This document shows positions 50,862 to 58,986 of a DNA stretch of 64,000 bases, one piece after another; the stretch's first letter is position 1, and every line of letters begins with the position of its first letter. A model generated the notes under the pieces. The model saw nothing but the letters and a program-made list of their open reading frames with translations, had not been told where the DNA came from and ran no database searches. The position numbers were made by a program, and so were the translations under genes. Origin of the DNA: Actinomycetales bacterium UBA1383 (lineage in GTDB: Bacteria; Actinomycetota; Actinomycetes; Actinomycetales; Actinomycetaceae); assembly GCA_002305415.1 (NCBI GenBank), contig DBQX01000083.1, positions 1 to 64,000 of the forward strand, read 5' to 3'.

Positions 50862-52270
50862 CGCCGCCTCCGCCGCAGGAGGCGGGCAACGAATCCGGGT
50901 TTCTCCGTCGCCGGCTCGGGCGACGGCTCCGGGGCGGCGGCACGATGCCTGGCCAGCAGCGCCGCGTACCACCACCCGGACTCCTTGACCGACCGCTCGA
51001 GCGTGGCGCGGTCGACCCGGACGATCCCGGAGGGTTCCGTGTACCCCTTCGCCCACTCGAAGCCGTCCAGGAGGGCAGGGAAGAAGCCGCGGACGTCCAC
51101 GCCGTCCGCGATCGCCTGCTCGATCACCGCGAGGCGCGCGGCGAGGTGGTCGCGGCGCCCGATGTCCTGGACGGTCGACCCGTCGTCCTCGACGACGTCC
51201 CCGAATCCGGCGCCACCCACTGTCACGAGGAGGGGCAGGTCGGGGTACACGAAGCCCAGCGCGGTCAGCACGTCGCGGAGGCCGCCCGGGTCCGCCTCCA
51301 TGGCGACGACGCTGACCCGCTCGGCCCCCACCCACGGGCTCGGGCGACCGGGGACAACTCCTGCGCCCGGCTGGACCACCGACGTGGTGCGGTGGCTCAC
51401 GCCGAGCACGTCGAGCCGCTGACGGGTGAGCGTGAGGTCGCCCTCGTGCACGAACGACCAGTCGGTGAGGTGGCGCGTCGCGGCGATAAGGTCCACGGGG
51501 TACGAGCCGTCGAGCATCGGCCCGAGGAAGAGATGGTTCCCCACGAGGTCGATCGTGCGGACGGCCTCGAGGTGGGTCGAGTCCGACTCGTCCCGCGGGC
51601 GGGTGACGTGCAGGTTCAGCGTCACCGACACCTGGGCCGCCGGCCGCTCCTCCCTGATCGCGGCGACGGCGAGACCGTGGGCGAGCGTGAGGTGGTGCGC
51701 GACGGCGAGCGCCTCACCCGGGTCCGTGTGGCCGGGGGCGTGCTCGCCCGAGGCGTGGCCGAGGAAGGCGGCGCACCACGGCTCGTCCATCGTGGTCCAG
51801 AGCCACACCCGGTCGCCGAACTCCCGGGCCATCGCCCGGGCGTACTCGGCAAAGGCGTGGGCGGTCCCGCGGCTCGCCCAGCCGCCCTCGTCCTGCAGCG
51901 CCTGGGGAAGGTCCCAGTGATACAGCGTGACGGACGGGCGGATGCCCGCGCCGGCCAGCTCGTCGATGAGCTCGCGGTAGAAGGCGAGCCCGGCGTCGTT
52001 CAGCGCCCCGCGCCCGGCCGGCTGCACCCGCGGCCAGGAGATGGAGAAACGGTAGGCCTGTAGCCCCAGCTCCCGCATGAGGGCCACGTCCGACCTCCAC
52101 CGGTGGTAGTGGTCGGCGGCCACGTCCCCGGTCCCGCCGTCGCGGGTGCGCCCGGGCAGGTGCGAGAACGTGTCCCAGATGGAGGGCCCGCGGCCATCCT
52201 CGGCGACCGCCCCCTCGATCTGGTAGGCCGAGGTCGCCGCCCCGAGGACGAAGCCGGGCGGGAGGTTCAT
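50858..52270 (-). CDS. GH1 beta-glucosidase-like protein lacking the nucleophile
   Basis: A 470-residue glycoside hydrolase family 1 fold. N-terminal FVLGAATSAYQIEGA, YRFSISWPRVQP and LYHWDLPQAL are intact. The acid/base motif TxNEP reads TMDEP (Glu163 kept, Asn to Asp162). The nucleophile motif [IV]TENG reads VTVGG at residues 349-353, so the catalytic Glu is Val351. The later EWAKGY (usual EWAYGY) is near normal. Retaining hydrolysis should be impossible. The C-terminus ends in a basic run. The ATG overlaps the nagA stop (ATGA). Binding, transglycosylation or a structural role are open. Confidence 0.88.
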   Translation of the reverse strand: MNLPPGFVLGAATSAYQIEGAVAEDGRGPSIWDTFSHLPGRTRDGGTGDVAADHYHRWRSDVALMRELGLQAYRFSISWPRVQPAGRGALNDAGLAFYRELIDELAGAGIRPSVTLYHWDLPQALQDEGGWASRGTAHAFAEYARAMAREFGDRVWLWTTMDEPWCAAFLGHASGEHAPGHTDPGEALAVAHHLTLAHGLAVAAIREERPAAQVSVTLNLHVTRPRDESDSTHLEAVRTIDLVGNHLFLGPMLDGSYPVDLIAATRHLTDWSFVHEGDLTLTRQRLDVLGVSHRTTSVVQPGAGVVPGRPSPWVGAERVSVVAMEADPGGLRDVLTALGFVYPDLPLLVTVGGAGFGDVVEDDGSTVQDIGRRDHLAARLAVIEQAIADGVDVRGFFPALLDGFEWAKGYTEPSGIVRVDRATLERSVKESGWWYAALLARHRAAAPEPSPEPATEKPGFVARLLRRRRR

Positions 52271-53412
52271 CGGACCAGGACCCCGTGGCGGAAGACCCCT
52301 TTGACGGCGAGGTCGGTGTCGGTGACCAGGATGTCCGCCCGCATGTCGACGGCGAGCACACCGATGTCCCCACGGCCGAGGAGGCGGGCCGGGACTGCCG
52401 ACGCCATGGACACGGCGTCCACGAGAGGCACGCCGCCTGCCACGGTGGCGCGCACGACGTCGAGGAGGTGCGCGGTCCCGCCGGCGAGCGCACCGCCGTC
52501 GGCGAGGCGCGCCACGCCGTCCCGGACGGCGACGTCGTGGCCGCCCAGCTGGTAGTCGCCGTCGGCCATGCCGGCCCCCGCCATGGCGTCCGTCACGAGG
52601 ACGGCGTTGTCCGGTCCCACGATCTCGACCGTGGCCCGCACGGTTGCCGGATCCAGGTGCACGCCGTCGCCGATCAGCTCGACGGTGAGGCGACCCTGCC
52701 GGGCCGCCGCGAGGAACTCGAGGATGGGTCCCGGCTGCCGGTGGTGCAGCGGTGCCATGCCGTTGTAGAGGTGGGTGACCGTGGCGTGGCCCTCCCCGAC
52801 CGCCCGGAGCGTGGCCGCGGCCTCGGCAGCCGTCGCGCTCGTGTGGCCCCAGGACGGGAACGCCCCGTGGACGAGCAGCCGGGTGGCCACCTCGACCGCG
52901 CCGTGACACTCCGGGGCGATGGTCATGCTGACGAGGTGCCCGTCGGCGAGACGGGCAAGCTCCTCGGTGAGGCCGGGGCCCGGTGCGGTGATGGCGTCCG
53001 GGTCCTGGGCCCCCCGGTGGGCGGCGGAGATGAAGGGGCCCTCGAGGTGGATGCCGGCGATCTCGCCGGCGGCGGCAAGGGTTGCGAGCAGCCCCACCTG
53101 GTCACGCAACCGCTGCGGCGGAGCGGTGACGAGGGATGCGACGAGCGTCGTCGTGCCGTGGCGACGGTGCTCGAGCACCGCCACCATCGCCTCCGCGCGG
53201 TTCGCCGCATCGGGGAAGGACGCCCCACCCCCGCCGTGGCAGTGCACGTCCACGAGTCCCGGGAGGATCAGGTCATCGCTGGCGTCCGGGATCCCGCCCT
53301 CGGGGAAGTCGGTGGCGGGACCGACGGCGGTGATGCGGTCGCCCCGGACCTGCACGACGCCGTCGGGGATGATCCCTCCGGGCAGGACGATGCGCCCTCG
53401 CATGGTCATCAT
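52267..53412 (-). CDS. nagA: N-acetylglucosamine-6-phosphate deacetylase
   Basis: Deacetylates GlcNAc-6-phosphate in amino-sugar and cell-wall recycling. The 381-residue amidohydrolase has DVHCHGGGG near the N-terminus, IHLEGPFIS with the metal-binding Glu, THLYNGMAPLHHR, LIGDGVHLDP and the catalytic Asp in VTDAMAGAG. Three Met codons lie at the start; the first (53412) is chosen because TAGGAT is exactly 6 nt upstream, indicating a leaderless transcript. The stop overlaps the GH1-like gene. No nagB is adjacent. Confidence 0.95.
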   Translation of the reverse strand: MMTMRGRIVLPGGIIPDGVVQVRGDRITAVGPATDFPEGGIPDASDDLILPGLVDVHCHGGGGASFPDAANRAEAMVAVLEHRRHGTTTLVASLVTAPPQRLRDQVGLLATLAAAGEIAGIHLEGPFISAAHRGAQDPDAITAPGPGLTEELARLADGHLVSMTIAPECHGAVEVATRLLVHGAFPSWGHTSATAAEAAATLRAVGEGHATVTHLYNGMAPLHHRQPGPILEFLAAARQGRLTVELIGDGVHLDPATVRATVEIVGPDNAVLVTDAMAGAGMADGDYQLGGHDVAVRDGVARLADGGALAGGTAHLLDVVRATVAGGVPLVDAVSMASAVPARLLGRGDIGVLAVDMRADILVTDTDLAVKGVFRHGVLVR

Positions 53413-53418
53413 GCCGCC

Positions 53419-53424
53419 ATCCTA
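53419..53424 (-). promoter_or_regulatory. -10 box for leaderless nagA
   Basis: TAGGAT on the minus strand, 6 nt before the ATG at 53412. Confidence 0.5.
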
Positions 53425-53479
53425 GATCGCGGCGGGAAGGACGCCGGGCGCACGGCGGACCCTGCCCGCCCGCCCCCCA

Positions 53480-54175
53480 CTAGAAGAGGCGATCCCGGGA
53501 GTCGTCCACGCCCCGCATCGCGTCGTAGTCCAGCAGGACGCACCGGATGCCGCGATCCTCGGCGAGGAGCCGCGCCTGGGGCTTGATCTCCTGCGCGGCG
53601 AACACACCACTGACCGGCGCGAGCAGCGGGTCGCGGTTCAGCAGCTCCAGGTACCGCGTGAGCTGCTCGACCCCGTCGATCTCGCCGCGTCGCTTGACCT
53701 CGATCGCGACCGTGGTTCCGTCGGGCGTCCTGACCAGCAGGTCCACAGGCCCGATCGCGGTGGGGTACTCCCTCCGCACCAGGGTGTGCCCCGGACCGAG
53801 GATCTCGACCTGCTCCGCGAGCAGCTTCTGCAGGTGGGCCTCGACGCCGTCCTTCACCAGCCCGGGATCGATCCCGAGCTCGTGGGAGGTGTCCGAGTGG
53901 ATCTCGTGGATGTGGACGACGAGGCGGTCGTCGGTGCGGGCGTGCTGCACCACCCAGCGCTCGCGGATGCCCAGGTCCTGCTGCTCCGTGTCGGCGGCGT
54001 GCACGGTGAGGCTGCAGGGCGGTGACATCCAGTTCAGCGGCTTGTAGGACCCGCCGTCGGCGTGCACGAGGACCGAACCGTCCGCCTTCAGCATCAGGAC
54101 ACGACGGGCGCGGTCGAGGCGGGCGTCGAGGCGACCCGAGTACTCCACCGTGCAGGTGGCCACGACGATTCGCAC
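53480..54175 (-). CDS. nucS: Endonuclease NucS (EndoMS), mismatch repair
   Basis: The non-canonical mismatch-repair endonuclease of actinobacteria that cuts both strands at mismatches in place of MutS/MutL. The 231-residue protein has the N-terminal dimerisation domain (ARRVLMLKADGSVLVHADGGSYKPLNWM) and a RecB-like nuclease domain with acidic residues in GPVDLLV and the ExK motif IEVKRRGEIDGVEQLTRYLE. The C-terminus, DRLF, resembles the sliding-clamp-binding tail of NucS. GTG start, 6 nt after TAGGCT, so leaderless. Confidence 0.94.
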   Translation of the reverse strand: MRIVVATCTVEYSGRLDARLDRARRVLMLKADGSVLVHADGGSYKPLNWMSPPCSLTVHAADTEQQDLGIRERWVVQHARTDDRLVVHIHEIHSDTSHELGIDPGLVKDGVEAHLQKLLAEQVEILGPGHTLVRREYPTAIGPVDLLVRTPDGTTVAIEVKRRGEIDGVEQLTRYLELLNRDPLLAPVSGVFAAQEIKPQARLLAEDRGIRCVLLDYDAMRGVDDSRDRLF

Positions 54176-54181
54176 ACGCGC

Positions 54182-54187
54182 AGCCTA
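54182..54187 (-). promoter_or_regulatory. -10 box for nucS, overlapping the DUF2550 stop
   Basis: TAGGCT on the minus strand, 6 nt before the nucS GTG at 54175. Its first three bases are the TAG stop codon of the upstream DUF2550 gene. Confidence 0.5.
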
Positions 54188-54598
54188 CTGGAAGCTCGCC
54201 GGGGTGGGCGGGGCCGACTCGAGCCACGACCGCAGCCCGGAATAGGCCTCGTCCACCACCACGAGGTGGTACCGGGCCCCGGCCGCGTGGATTTCGACGT
54301 CGACGACGTCGCGCCCCGTCTGCCGCGAGACTCGCCGCTCGACCCGCTCCACCTCGAGGTCTCCGCGCCGCCAGCTGTATCGCGGGCGGACGCGGAGCGA
54401 GGCGACGGGGAACCAGTCGAGGCGGTCGAGGCCGTAGGAGGCGTACCCCTCCCGCCACCGCCGGGAACCGGACTCGCGGAGGGAGCACTCGAAGGAGCCG
54501 ACCCGGGTGACGATGGCCCGGAAGCGGGTGAGGTACACGGCGAGGATCAGGCCGGCGACGACGACGAGTGACCCGATCGCGCCCCAGACCCAGTCCAC
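54185..54598 (-). CDS. DUF2550 family membrane protein
   Basis: A 137-residue protein with one N-terminal membrane helix (GAIGSLVVVAGLILAVYL) and a soluble part (SFECSLRE ... GYASYGLDRLDWFPVASLRVRPRYSWRRGDLEV) that matches DUF2550. Function unknown. It lies 6 bp after atpC, so it is probably the last gene of the ATP synthase transcript; the atpC-DUF2550-nucS order recurs in actinobacteria. Confidence 0.9.
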   Translation of the reverse strand: MDWVWGAIGSLVVVAGLILAVYLTRFRAIVTRVGSFECSLRESGSRRWREGYASYGLDRLDWFPVASLRVRPRYSWRRGDLEVERVERRVSRQTGRDVVDVEIHAAGARYHLVVVDEAYSGLRSWLESAPPTPASFQ

Positions 54599-54604
54599 CG
54601 GATC

Positions 54605-54865
54605 TCAGTCCCCGTAGCCTTCACCCGTGTTGTCGAGAACCACCTCGATCTCGTCGTTGTCACAGGAGACGAACCCCGCGACGATCGGGAAGGTGAACAC
54701 CTGGCCGTCCTCCGCCGTCACCCGTCCCTTGCCCTGCCGCAGCACCGCGAGGATCGGCTGCCGGCCCGGCAGGATGCCGAGATCGCCGTCCGCGGACGGG
54801 ACGACGACGGAACGCGCCTTCCCGACCCACAGCACCTCGTCGGTGGTGACCACCCGGACGTTCAC
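54605..54865 (-). CDS. atpC: ATP synthase epsilon subunit, short form
   Basis: An 86-residue F1 epsilon subunit. The beta-sandwich domain is complete (VRVVTTDEVLWVGKARSVVVPSADGDLGILPGRQPILAVL), but the usual C-terminal helical hairpin, about 45 residues long in E. coli, is absent. That domain can inhibit ATP hydrolysis. GTG start overlapping the atpD stop (GTGA). A longer frame in the same phase begins inside atpD and is not needed. Confidence 0.93.
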   Translation of the reverse strand: MNVRVVTTDEVLWVGKARSVVVPSADGDLGILPGRQPILAVLRQGKGRVTAEDGQVFTFPIVAGFVSCDNDEIEVVLDNTGEGYGD

Positions 54866-56334
54866 CGGAGATCCTTCTCGAGCTGCGCCCACTTGCGCTC
54901 AAGGTCCTCGATCCCGCCGATGTTGAAGAACGCCTGTTCGGCGATGTGGTCGAAGTCGCCGTTCACCAGCCTGCGGAACGCCTCGATCGTCTCCTCCAAT
55001 GGCACGGTCGAGCCGGGAACGCCGGTGTACTTCTCGGCCATGTAGGTGTTCTGCGAGAGGAACTGCTGGATGCGGCGCGCGCGGGCGACGGTCACCTTGT
55101 CCTCCTCGGAGAGCTCGTCGACGCCGAGGATCGCGATGATGTCCTGCAACTCCTTGTTCTTCTGCAGGATCTGCTTGACCTGGGTGGCGACGGCGTAGTG
55201 CTCCTCCCCCACGTACGCGGGGTTAAGGATGCGGGACGTCGAGGTCAACGGGTCCACCGCGGGGTAGAGACCGCGGGAGGCGATCTCCCGCGAGAGCTCG
55301 GTGGTGGCGTCGAGGTGCGCGAACGTCGTCGCCGGCGCCGGGTCGGTGTAGTCGTCGGCCGGCACGTAGATCGCCTGCAGCGAGGTGATCGAGTGGCCGC
55401 GCGTCGAGGTGATGCGTTCCTGCAGCTGCCCCATCTCGTCCGCCAGGTTCGGCTGGTAGCCCACCGCGGAGGGCATGCGACCCAGCAGGGTGGACACCTC
55501 GGACCCGGCCTGCGTGAACCGGAAGATGTTGTCGATGAAGAGGAGGACGTCCTGGCGCTGCACGTCGCGGAAGTACTCCGCCATCGTGAGGGCCGTCAGG
55601 GCCACGCGAAGCCGCGTCCCCGGCGGCTCGTCCATCTGGCCGAACACGAGGGCGGTCTTGTCGAAGACCCCGGCCTCCTCCATCTCGACGATGAGGTCGT
55701 TGCCCTCACGGGTCCGCTCTCCCACGCCGGCGAACACGGACACACCGCCGTGCTCCTGTGCGACGCGCTGGATCATCTCCTGGATGAGGACTGTCTTGCC
55801 CACGCCGGCACCGCCGAAGAGGCCGATCTTGCCGCCGAGCACATAGGGGGTGAGCAGGTCGATGACCTTGATGCCCGTCTCGAACATCTGGGTCTTCGAC
55901 TCGAGCTGGTCGAACGCCGGGGGCTTGCGGTGGATCGGCCAGCGCTCCTTGATGTCGAGGACCTCACCGGGCTTCAGGTTGAGGCACTCCCCCGTGACGT
56001 TGAAGACGTGGCCCTTCGTCACATCGCCTACCGGCACCGTGATGGGCGCACCGGTGTCGAGGACCTTCGCACCACGGACGAGGCCGTCCGTGGGCTTGAG
56101 CGCGATCGCCCGGACGAGGTTGTCGCCGAGGTGCTGGGCCACCTCGAGCGTCATCTCGACGACGCTCTCCCCCTCCCCCTGCGCGGTCAGGTCGATTCGC
56201 GTGGTGAGCGCGTTGTACAGCGGGGGAACCGCGTCCGGCGGGAACTCGATGTCGACGATCGGCCCGATCACCCGCGCCACACGGCCTTCCCGTCCGGAAT
56301 CGGCGCGCTGCTTCTCGGTGTCAACGGCAGTCAT
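54862..56334 (-). CDS. atpD: ATP synthase beta subunit
   Basis: The catalytic F1 subunit, 490 residues. Walker A is GGAGVGKT, the catalytic Glu lies in GVGERTREGNDL, and Walker B in DVLLFIDNIFRF. The DELSEED lever motif appears as DELSEED in ILGVDELSEEDKVTVARAR. ATG start with an upstream GGAAG. It lies 19 bp after atpG and overlaps atpC. Confidence 0.98.
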   Translation of the reverse strand: MTAVDTEKQRADSGREGRVARVIGPIVDIEFPPDAVPPLYNALTTRIDLTAQGEGESVVEMTLEVAQHLGDNLVRAIALKPTDGLVRGAKVLDTGAPITVPVGDVTKGHVFNVTGECLNLKPGEVLDIKERWPIHRKPPAFDQLESKTQMFETGIKVIDLLTPYVLGGKIGLFGGAGVGKTVLIQEMIQRVAQEHGGVSVFAGVGERTREGNDLIVEMEEAGVFDKTALVFGQMDEPPGTRLRVALTALTMAEYFRDVQRQDVLLFIDNIFRFTQAGSEVSTLLGRMPSAVGYQPNLADEMGQLQERITSTRGHSITSLQAIYVPADDYTDPAPATTFAHLDATTELSREIASRGLYPAVDPLTSTSRILNPAYVGEEHYAVATQVKQILQKNKELQDIIAILGVDELSEEDKVTVARARRIQQFLSQNTYMAEKYTGVPGSTVPLEETIEAFRRLVNGDFDHIAEQAFFNIGGIEDLERKWAQLEKDLR

Positions 56335-56353
56335 TGAACTTCCTTCACTCGTA

Positions 56354-57298
56354 CTAGCTTGATGCCAGGGCGTCGGCACCGGACACGATCTCGGAGATCT
56401 CCTGGGTGATCTCGGCCTGGCGCGCGGAGTTGGCCAAGCGGGTGTAGTCGCGGATGAGGTCCTCCGCGTTGTCTGTGGCGGTGTGCATCGCCTGCTGCCG
56501 CGAGGCGAGTTCGGAGGCCGCGGCATGCAGGAGCATGTTGTGGATCCGCGCGCGCGCGTGCAACGGCAGCAGCGCCTCGAGCACCTCGTCCGCGTTCGGC
56601 TCGAACTCGTAGAGGGGCGTGGGCTCCTCGTCCTCCGGACCGGGCTGCGTCCGCTCGACCCGGACGGGGTAGAGCGGCACCGACTCGGGCACCTGGACCT
56701 GTTCGATCACCTCGATCGGGATCAGGCGGTGCACCTGGACCACCTGCTTGATCATCGAGATGAAGTGGGTGTAGATCACGTAGACCTCGCGGACGCCGTC
56801 CTCCTCACGGGAGTGGACGATGTGGCGCATCAGGTCCGCGATCTCGGTCGCCTCGCGTGCCTTCGGGGAGTCGGAGTGCCCGTCCCAGACCCGGGCGACC
56901 GGGCGCCCGCGGAAGCGGAAGTAGGAGGCGCCGCGCCGGCCGACGACGTACAGCACGGGCTCACGGCCCTGCCCCTCGAGGTCCTCGACGAGGCGTTCCG
57001 TCTCGCGGAGGACGCTCGCGCTGTAGGCGCCGGCCATGCCCCGATCCGAGGTGACGACGAGGATCGCCACCTTGTTGGTGTCGTCCCGCTCCCTCAGGAT
57101 CTCGTGGTCCCCACGCGTGTGGGCGACGACCGCCGACACGGCCCGCGCCAGCGTGTTCGCGTAGGGCGTGCCCTGGAGCGCCCGAGCCTTGGCCTTGCCG
57201 ACCCGCGACGCCGCGATCAGTTCCATGGCGCGGAACACCTTCTTCAGCGTCTGCGTCGACCTGATGCGCTGCTTGTAGATGCGCTGCTTGCCACCCAT
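56354..57298 (-). CDS. atpG: ATP synthase gamma subunit
   Basis: The central rotor stalk, 314 residues. N-terminal RIRSTQTLKKVFRAMELIAASRVGKAKARA and C-terminal LASRQQAMHTATDNAEDLIRDYTRLANSARQAEITQEISEIVSGADAL are the conserved coiled-coil helices. The middle carries an actinobacterial acidic insertion (ERTQPGPEDEEPTPLYEFEPNADEV). It lies 3 bp after atpA. Confidence 0.97.
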   Translation of the reverse strand: MGGKQRIYKQRIRSTQTLKKVFRAMELIAASRVGKAKARALQGTPYANTLARAVSAVVAHTRGDHEILRERDDTNKVAILVVTSDRGMAGAYSASVLRETERLVEDLEGQGREPVLYVVGRRGASYFRFRGRPVARVWDGHSDSPKAREATEIADLMRHIVHSREEDGVREVYVIYTHFISMIKQVVQVHRLIPIEVIEQVQVPESVPLYPVRVERTQPGPEDEEPTPLYEFEPNADEVLEALLPLHARARIHNMLLHAAASELASRQQAMHTATDNAEDLIRDYTRLANSARQAEITQEISEIVSGADALASS

Positions 57299-57301
57299 GG
57301 G

Positions 57302-58942
57302 TCAGCCCCGCTTCGCGCGGACGATCTGCTCCCGGCTCTCGACGACCTCGTGTTCCTCCGGTGGCAACTCGGCGACGCCCTCCAGGGGCTTCCCGGAACT
57401 GCTCATGAAGCCGCGGCGGAACTCCTCGACCGCTCGCCTGAGCTCGTCCTCCGTCTCCTTGCCCAGCAGTCCGGTCTCGTTGATCGTGCTGATCACCGAG
57501 GTGTTGCGCCGGAGGTGGTCGATCAGTCCGTGCTCGAACACCGACACCTCGTCGAGTTCCAGGTCATCCAGGTAGCCGTTCGTCCCCGCCCAGATGACCG
57601 CGACCTGCGAGCCGACGTCGTACGGCGTGTACTGGGGTTGCCGCAGCAGGCGCATGAGGCGGGAGCCGCGCGTCAGCTGCTGGCGGGTGGTGGCGTCGAG
57701 GTCGGAGGCGAACATCGCGAAGGCCTCCATCGAACGGTACTGGGCGAGCGTGATCTTCAGCGTGCCCGCGACCTGCTTCATCGCCTTGACCTGGGCCGCG
57801 CCACCCACACGGGACACCGATATGCCGACGTCGACGGCGGGCCGCTGGTTGGCGTTGAAGAGGTCGGACTGGAGGAAGATCTGCCCGTCGGTGATGGAGA
57901 TGACGTTCGTCGGGATGTAGGCCGAGACGTCGTTGGCCTTGGTCTCGATCATGGGCAGGCCGGTCATCGATCCGGCCCCGAGCTCGTCCGACAACTTGGC
58001 GCAACGCTCCAGCAGCCGGGAGTGGAGGTAGAAGACGTCGCCGGGGTACGCCTCGCGGCCCGGAGGCCGCCGCAGCAGCAGGGAGACGGCCCGGTAGGCC
58101 TCGGCCTGCTTCGAGAGGTCGTCGAAGACGATGAGGACGTGCTTGCCCTCGTACATCCAGTGCTGGCCGATCGCCGAGCCGGTGTAGGGGGCCAGGTACT
58201 TGTAACCCGCGGGGTCGGAGGCCGGAGCCGCGATGATGGTGGTGTAGGGGAGGGCCCCTCCCTCCTCGATCGCCCCACGGACCGCCGCGATCGTGGAGCC
58301 CTTCTGGCCGATCGCGACGTAGATGCACCGCACCTGCTTCGTGGGGTCGCCGCTCTCCCAGTTGGCCTTCTGGTTGAGGATCGTGTCGATGGCGATCGCC
58401 GTCTTGCCCGTCTGCCGGTCCCCGATGATGAGCTGGCGCTGGCCGCGGCCGATCGGGATCATCGAGTCGATCGCCTTGAGGCCGGTCTGCAGCGGCTCGT
58501 GGACCGATTTGCGCATCATGACGCCCGGCGCCTGCAGTTCGAGCGCACGCCGCCCCTCGAGTGGTTCGATCGCCCCGAGTCCGTCGATGGCGTTCCCCAG
58601 CGGGTCGACCACGCGTCCCAGGTAGCCGTCACCGACGGCGACCGAGAGCACCTCGCCGGTGCGGCGCACCTCCTGCCCCTCCTCGATCCCGGTGAACTCG
58701 CCGAGGACGATGGCACCGATCTCACGGACGTCGAGGTTCATGGCGAGTCCCTGAGTGCCGTCGGCGAACTGCAGCAGTTCGTTCGCCATCGTGCCCGGAA
58801 GGCCCTCGATGTGGACGACGCCGTCGGCCGCCAGCGTCACACGACCCACCTCCTCCGTCACCGCCTCTGTCGGCTTGTAGGAGCGCACGAAGCTGTCCAG
58901 CGCAGCGCGGATGCTCTCGGGCCTGATCGTGAGTTCGGTCAT
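57302..58942 (-). CDS. atpA: ATP synthase alpha subunit
   Basis: The regulatory F1 subunit, 546 residues. The P-loop is GDRQTGKT, followed by AIDTILNQK, and the downstream SMTGLPMIETKANDVSAYIPTNVISITDGQIFL and the arginine-finger region (ISVSRVGGAAQVKAMKQVAG) are intact. The C-terminus is somewhat extended and charged, as in other actinobacteria. It follows atpH with a 44-bp gap. Confidence 0.98.
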   Translation of the reverse strand: MTELTIRPESIRAALDSFVRSYKPTEAVTEEVGRVTLAADGVVHIEGLPGTMANELLQFADGTQGLAMNLDVREIGAIVLGEFTGIEEGQEVRRTGEVLSVAVGDGYLGRVVDPLGNAIDGLGAIEPLEGRRALELQAPGVMMRKSVHEPLQTGLKAIDSMIPIGRGQRQLIIGDRQTGKTAIAIDTILNQKANWESGDPTKQVRCIYVAIGQKGSTIAAVRGAIEEGGALPYTTIIAAPASDPAGYKYLAPYTGSAIGQHWMYEGKHVLIVFDDLSKQAEAYRAVSLLLRRPPGREAYPGDVFYLHSRLLERCAKLSDELGAGSMTGLPMIETKANDVSAYIPTNVISITDGQIFLQSDLFNANQRPAVDVGISVSRVGGAAQVKAMKQVAGTLKITLAQYRSMEAFAMFASDLDATTRQQLTRGSRLMRLLRQPQYTPYDVGSQVAVIWAGTNGYLDDLELDEVSVFEHGLIDHLRRNTSVISTINETGLLGKETEDELRRAVEEFRRGFMSSSGKPLEGVAELPPEEHEVVESREQIVRAKRG

Positions 58943-58986
58943 CGCCGTTCCTTCTTCTCGACCGCTGGGGGTCTTTGTCTCATGTG

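Noticed and set aside
54866..54892. Longer atpC starting inside atpD
   Set aside because: Nine added residues have no homology to epsilon, and the GTGA overlap at 54865 is the usual junction.
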